Below are positions 45,661 to 54,774 of a DNA stretch of 64,000 nt, in pieces. Position 1 is the stretch's first letter. Every line of letters starts with the position of its first letter. The position numbers were made by a program, and so were the translations under genes. The DNA is from Alkalihalobacillus pseudalcaliphilus. Its GTDB lineage: Bacteria > Bacillota > Bacilli > Bacillales > Bacillaceae_D. The stretch is taken from assembly GCF_028610675.1 (NCBI RefSeq), contig NZ_JAQQWS010000003.1, positions 290,790 through 354,789 of the forward strand. The letters run 5' to 3'. A model generated the notes under the pieces. That model was given only the letters and a program-made list of their open reading frames with translations, ran no database searches and was not told where the DNA came from.

Positions 45661-46935
45661 TCAATCATGAGCATGTTTTCTAATAAAATTTAACAGAACT
45701 GGCCACGAATCTTTAGCTGCACATGCATTTGCTTTTTTGGTTCCCCCACTATCCATAACCATACCTCCACCAACATGTTCATATATATTAGCTGGTAAAT
45801 GAGGTAAGGCATAAGGAAATGCTATGAAATGACCGCCATGTTCATATTGTAAATGCTCAACCCGGGGTAGCTTCCTCTTTATGATATCTGCAAACATAGA
45901 AGCTGGCCAAATTTGATCTTTGTCTCCCGATACGAGTAAGACAGGAGCTTTAATATTTTCTACTTTAATTCGCATCTCCTCTAACTCATCGATTTTCTTG
46001 AGACTATCATCCCAAATCCCCAAGAACGAAGCTGGCTTCCTTAAGAACCAGTTTTTCATAAGACCAAACATTTGAGTAGGGCGATGTTGGAATTTCAAAT
46101 ATGGCTTTGCTTGATTTTTAAAAGTCCATGAGGGGATAGGTGCAAAAATGGAATTTCTCAAACCAGATGTGATGTACGCTCCGGGAGCACCCGCAATCAC
46201 AGCTGAAAACTGATTAAATTCAGAAGCAAGTAACAACGCTAACTCAGCCCCTCTCGAATAGCCGATCAGTGCCACTTTATCTTGATTGTTAGTTTGAGTT
46301 TGTAATAATTGAATGGCTTGCTCAAAATACTCTAAAGGTATGCTTTCAAGATTTTTCGGTACACCCTCTTGGTTAAAATACGCAAGATCGAACACACAAT
46401 AGCCCTGTGATGCTAATAATGAAGCCGCTGATGCAAGCGAACCCCCGTCAGATCCCGCTAATAAAATCACATTCGGGAAATTGCCCTTTTTCTTCGGTTG
46501 AAATATTGTGCCAACGATACCTTTTTCATTCACTTTCGTTACCCTAACATCTTCCTGATAAAAGGAACGAACGATTTCAACTTCATCGACGAGCTTGTTT
46601 TCTATAAGTAATTGTACAGATATTTTTACATCATTGGTATTTGATTTCATATAATAGTCATCATGCTTTTTCTTTTGATGAACCGCAGACCAAAAGAGGC
46701 CATTTTGATCAACACCGGTATACGTCCCTTCAATCGGTGCATTCCTTCCTAAATCTAATTTGCCTTGTTCATCGGCTAAAAATGTTGCTTCTGATATAAA
46801 TGGCTCATGCCGGTCATCGAATAAAAAAGCTTTTATTGTTACCTTTTCTCGCGACTGACAACCACTTATCTTAATGTCTACGTCCTCATCAATATTCGAT
46901 TTGAATGGTGTTGCTGTGATATTTGGTTTTAACAC
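45661..46935 (-). CDS. Acyl-CoA thioesterase/BAAT-type alpha/beta hydrolase
   Basis: 424 aa: an N-terminal immunoglobulin-like acyl-CoA thioester hydrolase/BAAT N-domain (about 1-125) and a C-terminal alpha/beta-hydrolase. Nucleophile Ser227 lies in GYSRGAE (Ser here, Cys in bile-acid transferases), Asp in GDKDQIW (about 338-343) and His in EHGGHFI. Bacterial members hydrolyse acyl-CoA or act on peptide or antibiotic esters; substrate unknown. GTG start with AAGGAGG 6 nt upstream. Confidence 0.85.
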   Translation of the reverse strand: MLKPNITATPFKSNIDEDVDIKISGCQSREKVTIKAFLFDDRHEPFISEATFLADEQGKLDLGRNAPIEGTYTGVDQNGLFWSAVHQKKKHDDYYMKSNTNDVKISVQLLIENKLVDEVEIVRSFYQEDVRVTKVNEKGIVGTIFQPKKKGNFPNVILLAGSDGGSLASAASLLASQGYCVFDLAYFNQEGVPKNLESIPLEYFEQAIQLLQTQTNNQDKVALIGYSRGAELALLLASEFNQFSAVIAGAPGAYITSGLRNSIFAPIPSWTFKNQAKPYLKFQHRPTQMFGLMKNWFLRKPASFLGIWDDSLKKIDELEEMRIKVENIKAPVLLVSGDKDQIWPASMFADIIKRKLPRVEHLQYEHGGHFIAFPYALPHLPANIYEHVGGGMVMDSGGTKKANACAAKDSWPVLLNFIRKHAHD

Positions 46936-47007
46936 CTAATCCCTCCTTTTTTATTTATCTTTTACCTCTACGTATACGACTAACCAAGCGTTTCAAACAA
47001 AACACAT

Positions 47008-47059
47008 AAAAAAACTGATCCCCATTGTTTATTAGTATCCAACAAGAGGGGGGCAGTTC
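47008..47059 (-). terminator. Terminator of argS-MOSC unit
   Basis: Minus-strand stem AACTGCCCC / GGGGATCAGTT with a long loop, followed by TTTTTTT. It lies about 30 bp after the MOSC gene. Confidence 0.75.
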
Positions 47060-47090
47060 AATCATTAAGCGTATTTCTCACAGAAAGATC

Positions 47091-47744
47091 CTAAGATTGT
47101 CGAGCTTTATCGAGTCTTTTTTGAAAATGTTCTCTCCATTCTTGCGAGAGCTGACGAACCTTTACTAATTTAGCCCAATCAGATTCTGTCGCCTCTTTCC
47201 AGTAACGAGCCTTATTCACTTCTAAGATAGTAGGGTTGCCGTCCATACGTTCAACGAGTTCAAGCTTGTCACCAACGGTCATATTCCCAGCTTCAAGCAC
47301 GCGTGCATAATAGCCACTCCAGCCTTTTTCATTGACCCATAAAGCCATTTTCGGCTCCTTGTGCTTGAGTCCAATTTTATAACATGGTGAACGTGGTTGA
47401 CTAATTTCTATTCGAACATCTCCTACTTTATACACATCGCCAATACGGACGTCTTCCTCTGTAAGCGAAGATACGGTTAAATTTTCACCAAAAGCCGATT
47501 CTCCGATGTTACGACCAAGCTTCTCCTCCCAATATGGATAGTGCTCTTGCGCATACAGACATAAGGCCATGTCAATGCCGCCGTGGTGCACTTGGTCAGA
47601 TTGTGTATCACCAATTACTCCTAATTCATTGACTTGAACGGTTGAAAAGAGCGGTTCCTTAAAGATACTCGTTCTTACTTGCTTGCCGTTCATCATGATT
47701 TCTTTTGGTTTACCTAAATAGATTCCCTCAATTTTACCCGCCAC
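47091..47744 (-). CDS. MOSC-domain protein (YiiM/YflK type)
   Basis: 217 aa. MOSC beta-barrel with VHHGGIDMALCLYAQEHYPYW, GESAFGENLTV and the conserved Cys in QPRSPCYKIG, which in this family binds the molybdenum cofactor or its sulfur; a C-terminal 3-alpha extension as in YiiM follows. Likely detoxifies N-hydroxylated bases (known for YiiM). GTG start. It lies 26 bp after argS and is probably co-transcribed with it, an odd partner for a tRNA synthetase. Confidence 0.87.
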   Translation of the reverse strand: MAGKIEGIYLGKPKEIMMNGKQVRTSIFKEPLFSTVQVNELGVIGDTQSDQVHHGGIDMALCLYAQEHYPYWEEKLGRNIGESAFGENLTVSSLTEEDVRIGDVYKVGDVRIEISQPRSPCYKIGLKHKEPKMALWVNEKGWSGYYARVLEAGNMTVGDKLELVERMDGNPTILEVNKARYWKEATESDWAKLVKVRQLSQEWREHFQKRLDKARQS

Positions 47745-47770
47745 GTAAATCCCTCATTTCCTTCAATTGA

Positions 47771-49462
47771 TTACATTTGTTCAGGAGCTTTGATACCTAA
47801 TAAACGTAGGCCCTCATTTAAAACAATCGTAACAGCTTTGACTAGTGCAATACGTGATTTAAGCTCTTGATCGTCGACTAAAATTTTGACGTGACTGTAA
47901 TACTTATTAAATTCTTGGGCTAATTCTAACACATACTTAGCGATTTTAGAGGGCTCCCTCCATTCAAAGCTTCTTTGGACGATTATTGGAAATTGTTCAA
48001 TTTGTTTCACTACCTTCCAACTATAGTCATCAGTTAAATCTTGTCCGACCGTTCCAAACTCCTCTAGGGAGGCTTTTCTTAGAATCGAACACGCCCTTGC
48101 ATGAGTATATTGGACATAAGGACCTGTAGTTCCTTCAAACCGAAGCATATCTTCTAATGAGAATTCTACATTATTCTGCTTTTCGTTTTTAAGATCATGG
48201 AAAATAATCGAGCCGACCCCCACTTCCCGGGCTACTTGCTGCTTATTCGCCAACTCTGGGTTTTTCTCATTAATATTCTTTTCTGCTAATTGAATTGCCT
48301 CTTCAATGACTTGTTCGAGAAGAATGACCCGACCTTTTCTAGTCGACATTTTTCTGCCTTTTTGTAAAATAAAACCGAATGGAATATGTTCCATTTGTTC
48401 GGACCATGTGTGACCCATTTTGTTCAAGACGAGCTTTAGCTGTTGAAAATGCAGGCTTTGTTCGTGCCCAACAACATACAACGAATGTGAAAAGTTATAC
48501 GTAGATTTTCTATACAAAGCTGCAGCTAAATCTCTCGTTGCATATAGGGTTGCACCATCTGATTTACGAATGAGGCATGGAGGAAGTTCTGCCTCATGGA
48601 GCGAAACGACATCGGCTCCCTCAGATCTTTCTAATAATCCTTTTTTTTCAAGCTCCCTGATAACTGCGTCCATTTTATTATTATAAAAGGCTTCACCGTG
48701 ATACGAATCAAAGGGCACATCTAAGAGCTTATAAATCTTTTCAAACTCTTTCAGTGATTCATCCTTAAACCAAGTCCATAGCTGAGTAGCCTCTGTATCT
48801 TGGTCCTCAAGCTTTTTAAACCAAGCTCTTGCTTCTTCTTCTAACTCCTTGGCCTGTTCCGCTTCCTCGTGGAATTTCACATATAAGGCAAGCAGCTCTC
48901 TAATCGGACTTTGCTTAACTTTCTCTTCCTCTCCCCAATTTTTATAAGCAACCATCAATTTCCCAAATTGTGTACCCCAGTCACCTAAGTGATTAATTCT
49001 AACCGCTTTAAAACCATTTTTTTCTGACATATTTGCTAAGGCATTGCCAATGACGGTTGAGCGAAGATGCCCCATCGAAAAAGGTTTCGCAATATTGGGT
49101 GAGGAATAGTCGATCGTAATCGTTTGATTAACCCCTTGCTGATTAGACCCATATTGGCAACCTTGTTCGAGCACAGATTGGATGACGGATTGACTAACTT
49201 TCCCTTTTTGAAGAAATACATTTAAATAAGGTCCAGCCGCTTCAACACGCTCAAACCACTCCGACTCTATCACTTTTGACATTTCAGTCGCTATTAATTG
49301 AGGCGACTTTTTCCATTCTTTCGCTAAGGTAAAACACGGAAATGCGAGATCTCCTTGCTCCTCAAATTTTGGTTTTTCAAGTAAGACCTCTATTTCTTCT
49401 TTCGACTTTAGTCCTTTTAATGCTTGCTCTAACTGTTCAATAAACACTAATTTTCCACTCAT
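47771..49462 (-). CDS. argS: Arginyl-tRNA synthetase, second type (ArgS2-like)
   Basis: Class I synthetase charging tRNA(Arg). 563 aa. The HIGH-like motif is FSMGH (residues 128-132) inside SPNIAKPFSMGHLRSTVIG, and the KMSKS equivalent is KMSTRKG (371-377); the C-terminal DALR anticodon domain is present. B. subtilis ArgS instead has a LHLGH motif, so this is the other bacterial ArgS type, which in some bacilli exists beside a housekeeping copy. AGGAGG 7 nt upstream of ATG. Controlled by a T-box leader. Confidence 0.95.
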   Translation of the reverse strand: MSGKLVFIEQLEQALKGLKSKEEIEVLLEKPKFEEQGDLAFPCFTLAKEWKKSPQLIATEMSKVIESEWFERVEAAGPYLNVFLQKGKVSQSVIQSVLEQGCQYGSNQQGVNQTITIDYSSPNIAKPFSMGHLRSTVIGNALANMSEKNGFKAVRINHLGDWGTQFGKLMVAYKNWGEEEKVKQSPIRELLALYVKFHEEAEQAKELEEEARAWFKKLEDQDTEATQLWTWFKDESLKEFEKIYKLLDVPFDSYHGEAFYNNKMDAVIRELEKKGLLERSEGADVVSLHEAELPPCLIRKSDGATLYATRDLAAALYRKSTYNFSHSLYVVGHEQSLHFQQLKLVLNKMGHTWSEQMEHIPFGFILQKGRKMSTRKGRVILLEQVIEEAIQLAEKNINEKNPELANKQQVAREVGVGSIIFHDLKNEKQNNVEFSLEDMLRFEGTTGPYVQYTHARACSILRKASLEEFGTVGQDLTDDYSWKVVKQIEQFPIIVQRSFEWREPSKIAKYVLELAQEFNKYYSHVKILVDDQELKSRIALVKAVTIVLNEGLRLLGIKAPEQM

Positions 49463-49492
49463 GTCATATCCTCCTAGCTATTTTGCTCAATA

Positions 49493-49740
49493 AAAAAATC
49501 CCGCCTCTAAAAATAGAGACGAGATTTCCCCGCGGTACCACTCTGATTGCTTTCTTTTCTGAAAGCCTACTTCATGCTCATTATCGGTGAGCGACCGGCA
49601 TTCCCTACTTTTCGATTCAGGATGCGTCTCAGAAGTGCGCTTCATCATGGTTTCGTTATTAGGCTCACACCAACCCTAACTCGCTTTAACCCCACCACCA
49701 TTACTCTCTTCATCACGGACATTGATATTTCTAGTTATTA
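49493..49740 (-). promoter_or_regulatory. T-box riboswitch leader of argS
   Basis: On the minus strand: stem I with AGTA-like bulge (GAGAGTAATGG), AGCGAGTTAGGG and TGGTGTGAGCC; a candidate specifier codon CGC (Arg; plus-strand 49637-49639) in GAAGCGCAC; the T-box AGAGTGGTACCGCGG (plus-strand 49530-49544); and a terminator ATCTCGTCTCT / AGAGGCGGGAT followed by TTTTTTTA (49493-49527). Uncharged tRNA(Arg) should favour the antiterminator and raise argS expression. Confidence 0.95.
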
Positions 49741-49924
49741 TACTCAACTTCTTCAACCGTGGCAACTGCAATCTGAAAGTTTGGAGTATAACAATAACTA
49801 CCCGCTAGGAGTCTATTCGATCAGTTTCTTAACCTAAACACGCGAGTAACTTCACATAACTCTCTAATCGAACAAATCAAATAACGGACAGGTAGCTGTA
49901 TAACTCGTGGTTTGTATGAGTCGA
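49741..49924. other. Region upstream of the argS T-box
   Basis: 184 bp between the T-box and the end of the DUF4652 lipoprotein gene. It should hold the argS promoter; no clear -35/-10 pair was assigned. A short open frame through the T-box on the plus strand is not a gene. Confidence 0.4.
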
Positions 49925-50605
49925 TTACTCTTCTAATTCGATAAAATTCACATAGGGTACATAGTCATTGAGTATATCATCGGTATATTCAATGCCAAAG
50001 TAATAAAGGATATTACCTTGAATCTTAAGACCTGTAACTTGAATATTATTTTCATATTCAGTTAATGCTTCTTTAGTTCCTGTCTCCGTATCAACTTTGT
50101 AAATGTTGCCGCCTGCCGCTACTGTACCGTAAGCTAATCCGTATGTCATATAAAAATGATCGGTGGTTTTGGGATCCCAAGCTACATATTTTGGTATATC
50201 TTGTTCCTCTTGATTTCCGCTAACTACAATCTCTTGTTCCCCCGTTATTAAGTCGACCACATACACATCACCTAGTACTTCAAATTGTAAAGGAGCAATA
50301 TAAAGTGCCTTTGTCTGGTCACCAGATATTGTAGGTTCTGTTGGCCATTCATCTGCTAGAACCGCAACCTCTCCATTTGGTTGGATTAATTCAATCATTT
50401 CCTCGTTCTTGTTTAAGCGAATATCAAAAAGGGAAATTGCCTCCCCCTCTGATTTTGAATTCTCGACCTCCAACATAGGTGGTGCATACTTCGTGACAGT
50501 CTCTTCACCTTCGTCCTCATCGCTCGCGGTCGTATTCATACAGCCTGTTACTAACCAGATACTTAAGCCTAAACAAACTAATAATGCTCCTTTTTTTCTT
50601 TTCAT
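49925..50605 (-). CDS. DUF4652-like lipoprotein
   Basis: About 226 aa. Signal peptide MKRKKGALLVCLGLSIWLVTGC with lipobox VTGC. The mature part has a beta-propeller-like feel (IELIQPNGEVAVLADEWP, DVYVVDLITGEQEIVVSG, GGNIYKVDTETGTKEALTEY), which I associate with DUF4652 proteins. Role unknown. Two adjacent ATGs; the one at 50605 has AAAGG at 5 nt. The frame to 50659 has no signal-like start. Confidence 0.75.
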   Translation of the reverse strand: MKRKKGALLVCLGLSIWLVTGCMNTTASDEDEGEETVTKYAPPMLEVENSKSEGEAISLFDIRLNKNEEMIELIQPNGEVAVLADEWPTEPTISGDQTKALYIAPLQFEVLGDVYVVDLITGEQEIVVSGNQEEQDIPKYVAWDPKTTDHFYMTYGLAYGTVAAGGNIYKVDTETGTKEALTEYENNIQVTGLKIQGNILYYFGIEYTDDILNDYVPYVNFIELEE

Positions 50606-50748
50606 CATATCCTTTGCCCTTCTCGCGATTATACACTTAACTATTCTTCTTTTTCCCAATTAACCCTCCTTTTTCTATACGTTGTTTCATTTCTTTTCAG
50701 TTAGGGAAAAATAATGAAAATGCATTTTAAAAGACGAGGAGATAAACG

Positions 50749-52059
50749 ATGACCACTCAAAAAATATATGACTTAATCGGTGTAGGAATAGGCCCCTTTA
50801 ATTTAAGTTTAGCTGCACTTATTGAACCACTTGACGAAGTTGATGCTCTCTTTTTCGATCAAACGGATACATTTGAATGGCATCCAGGTATGCTTATTGA
50901 AGGCATGGATTTGCAGACACCTTTTATTGCCGATCTTGTCACATTTGCTGACCCGACAAGCCCTTATACGTTTCTTAATTATTTACACCACCACGATCGC
51001 ATGTACCAGTTTTACTTTTTTAATCGCTTTGATATTCCAAGAAAAGAATATAATAAATATTGCCAATGGGTTGCCAACCAGTTAAAAGATTGTCATTTCG
51101 GTCATAAAGTCATTGACGTTAAAGATGCCAACACGACTAAGCCGTGTTATGAAGTAACCGTTCAACATACAGCTACTGAACAAACAGAAACGTATTTCTG
51201 TAAGCATCTTGTCCTTGGCACAGGGTCTGTCCCTAACCTTCCTCCTGGTTTTGAGGACTACAAAAATGAAGATGTGATTCATACGAGCCAATATGTCCAC
51301 TCTGCCCAAAGTATCAAACAAGGGAAAGCCATTACCGTAATGGGCTCAGGTCAAAGTGCTGCTGAAGTTTTTTACGACTTATTACTTGAGCAGAAATATT
51401 ATGAATATGAACTTACATGGTTCACACGCTCTGGAGGTTTTTTTCAAAAAGAGGATGCAAAACTCGGGAAAGAGGTGTTCTCACCAGAATATGTTCACTA
51501 CTTCCATGAACTTCCTTTCCAGGAACGATTAGATGCTTTAGAAACCTTAGATCCCCTACGAAATGGTGTAGATCCTAAAACCTTACAGGCGATCTATCAT
51601 TTATTATATAATCGTTCCATTGATCGTGACTTAGCAGTCACCATTCAGCCAACAACGGAAGCCAATGGGATTAAGGCTAGAGATGGAGGGTATGAGCTTT
51701 CTTGTAAGCAATGGCAAGAAGGACATAAGTTTACATATCCTACAGATAAATTAATTCTTGCCACTGGTTATAAACCAAAGCTGCCACAGTGGTTAGAGCA
51801 TTATCAAGATGAGATTTTTTGGGAAGATGAAAAACGTTTTAAAGTTTCAAAGGATTACCGGCTCGTATTTAAAAATGAACGTCCTAACCACCTCTTCACC
51901 TTAACCAACATTGAGCATTCACATGGAGCTAGTGCAACAAACCTTGGGTTATCAGTGTTACGGAATCAGACGATTATTAATACAGTTGTTGGAAAGGACA
52001 TCTACCCTGAGCCTAGTAAAGCTGTATTTCAACAGTTTTCACAACAGTTTCCCCGTTAA
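50749..52059 (+). CDS. Lysine N6-hydroxylase/ornithine N5-oxygenase family protein
   Basis: FAD- and NADPH-dependent N-hydroxylating monooxygenase, 436 aa. FAD motif GVGIGPFNLSLAAL (residues 12-25), NADPH motif VMGSGQSAAEVFYDLL, and C-terminal LILATGYKP. Such enzymes (IucD-type) hydroxylate the side-chain amine of lysine, ornithine or a diamine for hydroxamate siderophores. No IucA/IucC-type synthetase or transporter lies nearby, so its pathway partner must be elsewhere. GAGGAG 8 nt upstream. Confidence 0.88.
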   Translation: MTTQKIYDLIGVGIGPFNLSLAALIEPLDEVDALFFDQTDTFEWHPGMLIEGMDLQTPFIADLVTFADPTSPYTFLNYLHHHDRMYQFYFFNRFDIPRKEYNKYCQWVANQLKDCHFGHKVIDVKDANTTKPCYEVTVQHTATEQTETYFCKHLVLGTGSVPNLPPGFEDYKNEDVIHTSQYVHSAQSIKQGKAITVMGSGQSAAEVFYDLLLEQKYYEYELTWFTRSGGFFQKEDAKLGKEVFSPEYVHYFHELPFQERLDALETLDPLRNGVDPKTLQAIYHLLYNRSIDRDLAVTIQPTTEANGIKARDGGYELSCKQWQEGHKFTYPTDKLILATGYKPKLPQWLEHYQDEIFWEDEKRFKVSKDYRLVFKNERPNHLFTLTNIEHSHGASATNLGLSVLRNQTIINTVVGKDIYPEPSKAVFQQFSQQFPR

Positions 52060-52128
52060 GGCAAAGATGTTTAGTCAAAATAGGACATGGGAATAAGATC
52101 CTTAAGATGACGAGGAGGAGATTCTTTT

Positions 52129-52314
52129 ATGAGCAAGCCTTTAAAGACCAACAAGAAAGAATCAGCTAAGTTTAAAAAGAACCTTGAACAACAGAAAAAA
52201 GTTGATCAAACGACGATGCCGATTGATGAGTTACCGTTAGAAGAACTAAAAGAAGAAATGAAAGATGAAAAGAATAAAGAAAAAACAAAAAATCGCTCTT
52301 CTAGTGAAGAATAA
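52129..52314 (+). CDS. Small charged hypothetical protein
   Basis: 61 aa, very rich in Lys and Glu (MSKPLKTNKKESAKFKKNLE at the start, then MKDEKNKEKTKN near the end), no hydrophobic segment, probably unstructured or coiled-coil. Strong ribosome-binding site GAGGAGG before the ATG and its own terminator make it a real gene. It resembles the small hydrophilic proteins common in bacilli. It may be co-transcribed with the hydroxylase 69 bp upstream. Confidence 0.7.
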   Translation: MSKPLKTNKKESAKFKKNLEQQKKVDQTTMPIDELPLEELKEEMKDEKNKEKTKNRSSSEE

Positions 52315-52361
52315 CGGTAACCCAATTATTTATGTGAATAAAATCGTCAAATTACATTTGG

Positions 52362-52405
52362 ACCACACGTACTTAGACATGACGTTCTAATCAGTGTGGT
52401 TCTTT
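52362..52405 (+). terminator. Terminator after the 61-aa gene
   Basis: Stem ACCACAC / GTGTGGT with a long loop followed by TCTTTT on the plus strand. Confidence 0.78.
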
Positions 52406-52525
52406 TAATGTTTAACACGAAAAAATTCTTTATCTATAGAGTGACTTTGCTACCTTTTTTTGAGGACGACTTCATACTTTGTATGCTATGATTTTAACAG
52501 CATCTAACCGTTGTGAGGTTTTACT

Positions 52526-53479
52526 ATGAATAACATCGAAAAGTTTCAAACATGTGTCATCCTAATAGCTGTTGTCATTGGTCTTTTATTAGGACAAGTC
52601 ACTCTTATTTCCGACCTTGCAGCTTCATTGATATTGCCATGTTTACTCCTAATGTTATATGGCTTATTTTTAGCTGTTCCTTTTCCGCACATTAGACAAG
52701 CGGTTGAACATAAACGATTTATCGGCGCTAATATTTTGATTAACTTTGTTTGGACACCAATGATTGCATTTGCCATTGGAAGTCTCTTCTTAAGTGATCA
52801 TCCTGCTTTATGGCTAGGGTTTATCTTATTACTCATTACACCGTGTACGGATTGGTATCTTATATTTACATCGATGGCGAAGGGTAATATCAAGCTCTCA
52901 ACAGCCGTGCTACCGATTAATCTGCTCTTACAAATGGTTTTACTTCCTATCTACTTGTTATTACTTGGTGGGGTGTTTAAATTAGGCTCATTATATACGA
53001 TGCTTGAAAGTACAATACTTGTTTTATTAGTACCATTTCTACTCGCCTGGCTAACAAGACGAATCTTTCGGCACAACTCCCTTGTTATAAAATCTATGAT
53101 TCCATTATTTTCTCAAGCACAAATCCTTTTTTTAGCGTTAGCCATTATGGCAATGTTCGCTTCACAAGGTCATCATCTTCTCGAAAACTTAGAGGTTATT
53201 TACTTATTATTACTACCTTTGCTTCTATTTTTTATTATTAATTTTGCGACTGCCCATGTGGTAAGTAAGCTAGCGAATTTTTCAACATCTACAAATGTTA
53301 GTTTAAGTTTATTAAGTATTGCTAGAAACTCACCCATTGTTTTAGCAATCGTGATTACCGCATTTCCAGAGCAGCCGCTTATCGCTCTTGCCTTAATCAT
53401 TGGCCCATTAATCGAATTGCCTATCCTCGCATTGGCAACCCAAATATTAATAAAGACGGAAAAACGGAGGGCACATTAA
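52526..53479 (+). CDS. Arsenic-resistance/bile-acid:Na+ symporter family membrane protein
   Basis: 317 aa, about 10 hydrophobic segments. ITPCTDWYLIFTSMAKGN (about residues 106-123) and the later LSIARNSPIVLAI match the ACR3/BASS superfamily, the subgroup annotated as arsenic resistance proteins. No ArsR or ArsC gene is next to it, so the role in arsenite export is only a family-based guess. Overlaps nothing; ends 13 bp from the convergent anti-sigma gene. Confidence 0.78.
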   Translation: MNNIEKFQTCVILIAVVIGLLLGQVTLISDLAASLILPCLLLMLYGLFLAVPFPHIRQAVEHKRFIGANILINFVWTPMIAFAIGSLFLSDHPALWLGFILLLITPCTDWYLIFTSMAKGNIKLSTAVLPINLLLQMVLLPIYLLLLGGVFKLGSLYTMLESTILVLLVPFLLAWLTRRIFRHNSLVIKSMIPLFSQAQILFLALAIMAMFASQGHHLLENLEVIYLLLLPLLLFFIINFATAHVVSKLANFSTSTNVSLSLLSIARNSPIVLAIVITAFPEQPLIALALIIGPLIELPILALATQILIKTEKRRAH

Positions 53480-53492
53480 GTGTCACTCCGCT

Positions 53493-54218
53493 TTATTGTC
53501 TTGGCATCCAATTCACTAACCATATTCCATCTTCATTTTTAGTTAATCCAAAATGGGCACTACGATCCTCATTCGTAATATACGCCGTTTTTTCATCGTA
53601 TCTTACACTTAGAAGCATGGCATGTTTAAAAGGTTCCCATGTCGACTTATCGGAAAGAGATGCTGCGTCTATATAATCCTCTAATGTTTCAAATATACGA
53701 ATATATTCAGGGTCATCGATAAACATATGATATTGCCTTTCATAATGTTGGTGTTCACCCGCCCACACATAGAGGGAGAATACTTCCTCTGGCTTTAGAT
53801 AGCGCAAGTACTCTTTTTCAAAACTGGCTGAAAACGATTCATAGACATTTTGTAAATCAGCTGATAATATCACTTCTTGATCCTCATTAACTAGTAATTC
53901 AAACTCTCTTACCTCTTCCTCCTCCACTGTCATTGCATTCATCTTGTTATCTTCCTCTAAGCTCTTAGCATCTAAACCATCACCTGAATAATGGTACGGC
54001 TCTACACCATTTGGCTGCTGATTGATGATAACCGATCCCATCCATACAACCATGATCAAAGAAAAACAAACGGTCATGCTAGAAATCAACCAGCTATTAT
54101 TTCTAGTGCTTTTCTTTTCAATTTTTCTCCACGTATTTCTTTGACTTCGGTTAGAGAAGACAGATGACGGCTGTTCCATATAACTCTCCAAAGTTTCCTT
54201 TAATTTTTTTTCATCCAA
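53493..54218 (-). CDS. Putative anti-sigma factor
   Basis: About 241 aa. N-terminal cytosolic part (about 1-45), one transmembrane helix SSMTVCFSLIMVVWMGSVII, then an extracellular domain. This single-pass layout and its translational coupling to an ECF sigma gene point to the cognate anti-sigma factor. The frame is open to GTG 54227, but the TTG at 54218 has AAGGTGAT at a good distance. The extracellular part has no family that I recognise. No zinc-binding HxxxCxxC motif is visible. Confidence 0.75.
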   Translation of the reverse strand: MDEKKLKETLESYMEQPSSVFSNRSQRNTWRKIEKKSTRNNSWLISSMTVCFSLIMVVWMGSVIINQQPNGVEPYHYSGDGLDAKSLEEDNKMNAMTVEEEEVREFELLVNEDQEVILSADLQNVYESFSASFEKEYLRYLKPEEVFSLYVWAGEHQHYERQYHMFIDDPEYIRIFETLEDYIDAASLSDKSTWEPFKHAMLLSVRYDEKTAYITNEDRSAHFGLTKNEDGIWLVNWMPRQ

Positions 54219-54774
54219 AGCGATCACCTTTTTCTTTGTTTGACATATGCTCCCTTAATTTCTGCTTCGCTCTAGCTAATCTAGTTTTCACAGTCGCTTG
54301 TGGTACGCAAAGAATATCCTTTACTTCCCTTAATGTGAAATCATGATAATAGAAGAGTATAATGACTTCCCTGTACTTAATTGGAAGCTGCAACACCGCT
54401 TCTAATAGCTCCGAATATCCCTCACGTGAAAATAACACATCCTCTAGTGAATCTGAAGAGAGGCTTTTTTTATGTGAGACGCTGTCCGTAAAAATAAGCT
54501 TCCTATACGCCCAACTTCGTAAATAGTCCCTCGCTTTATTGGTAGCAATTTGAAATAACCAACTTTTGATTAATTCTTTTTCTTTTAACTGATGATATTT
54601 CATATAGACAGTTATAAATACATCTTGAGTCAAATCATCGGCCACTGTCCAATTATGCACGTACAAATAAATATGCCTTTTTAATATTGTCCCATAGTTG
54701 GTCATTAGGTCATTCAATAGCACTTCTAGCTCTTCTTCTTGACCCCACTTTGTTGAGCACGTCTGTTCATTCAA
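54211..54774 (-). CDS. ECF-type RNA polymerase sigma factor
   Basis: About 187 aa. Region 2: DDLTQDVFITVYMKYHQL with SWLFQIATNKARDYLR; region 4: LPIKYREVIILFYYHDFTLREV and VPQATVKTRLARAKQKLREH. These are typical of SigW/SigV-like extracytoplasmic function sigma factors. The frame extends to 54846, but the TTG at 54774 has AAGGAG 8 nt upstream and gives a normal N-terminus. Eight bp overlap with the anti-sigma gene. Whether it drives its own promoter could not be seen. Confidence 0.87.
   Translation of the reverse strand: MNEQTCSTKWGQEEELEVLLNDLMTNYGTILKRHIYLYVHNWTVADDLTQDVFITVYMKYHQLKEKELIKSWLFQIATNKARDYLRSWAYRKLIFTDSVSHKKSLSSDSLEDVLFSREGYSELLEAVLQLPIKYREVIILFYYHDFTLREVKDILCVPQATVKTRLARAKQKLREHMSNKEKGDRFG

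Noticed and set aside
49547..49837. 96-codon plus-strand open frame.
   Set aside because: It lies entirely over the argS T-box leader on the opposite strand and has no ribosome-binding site.
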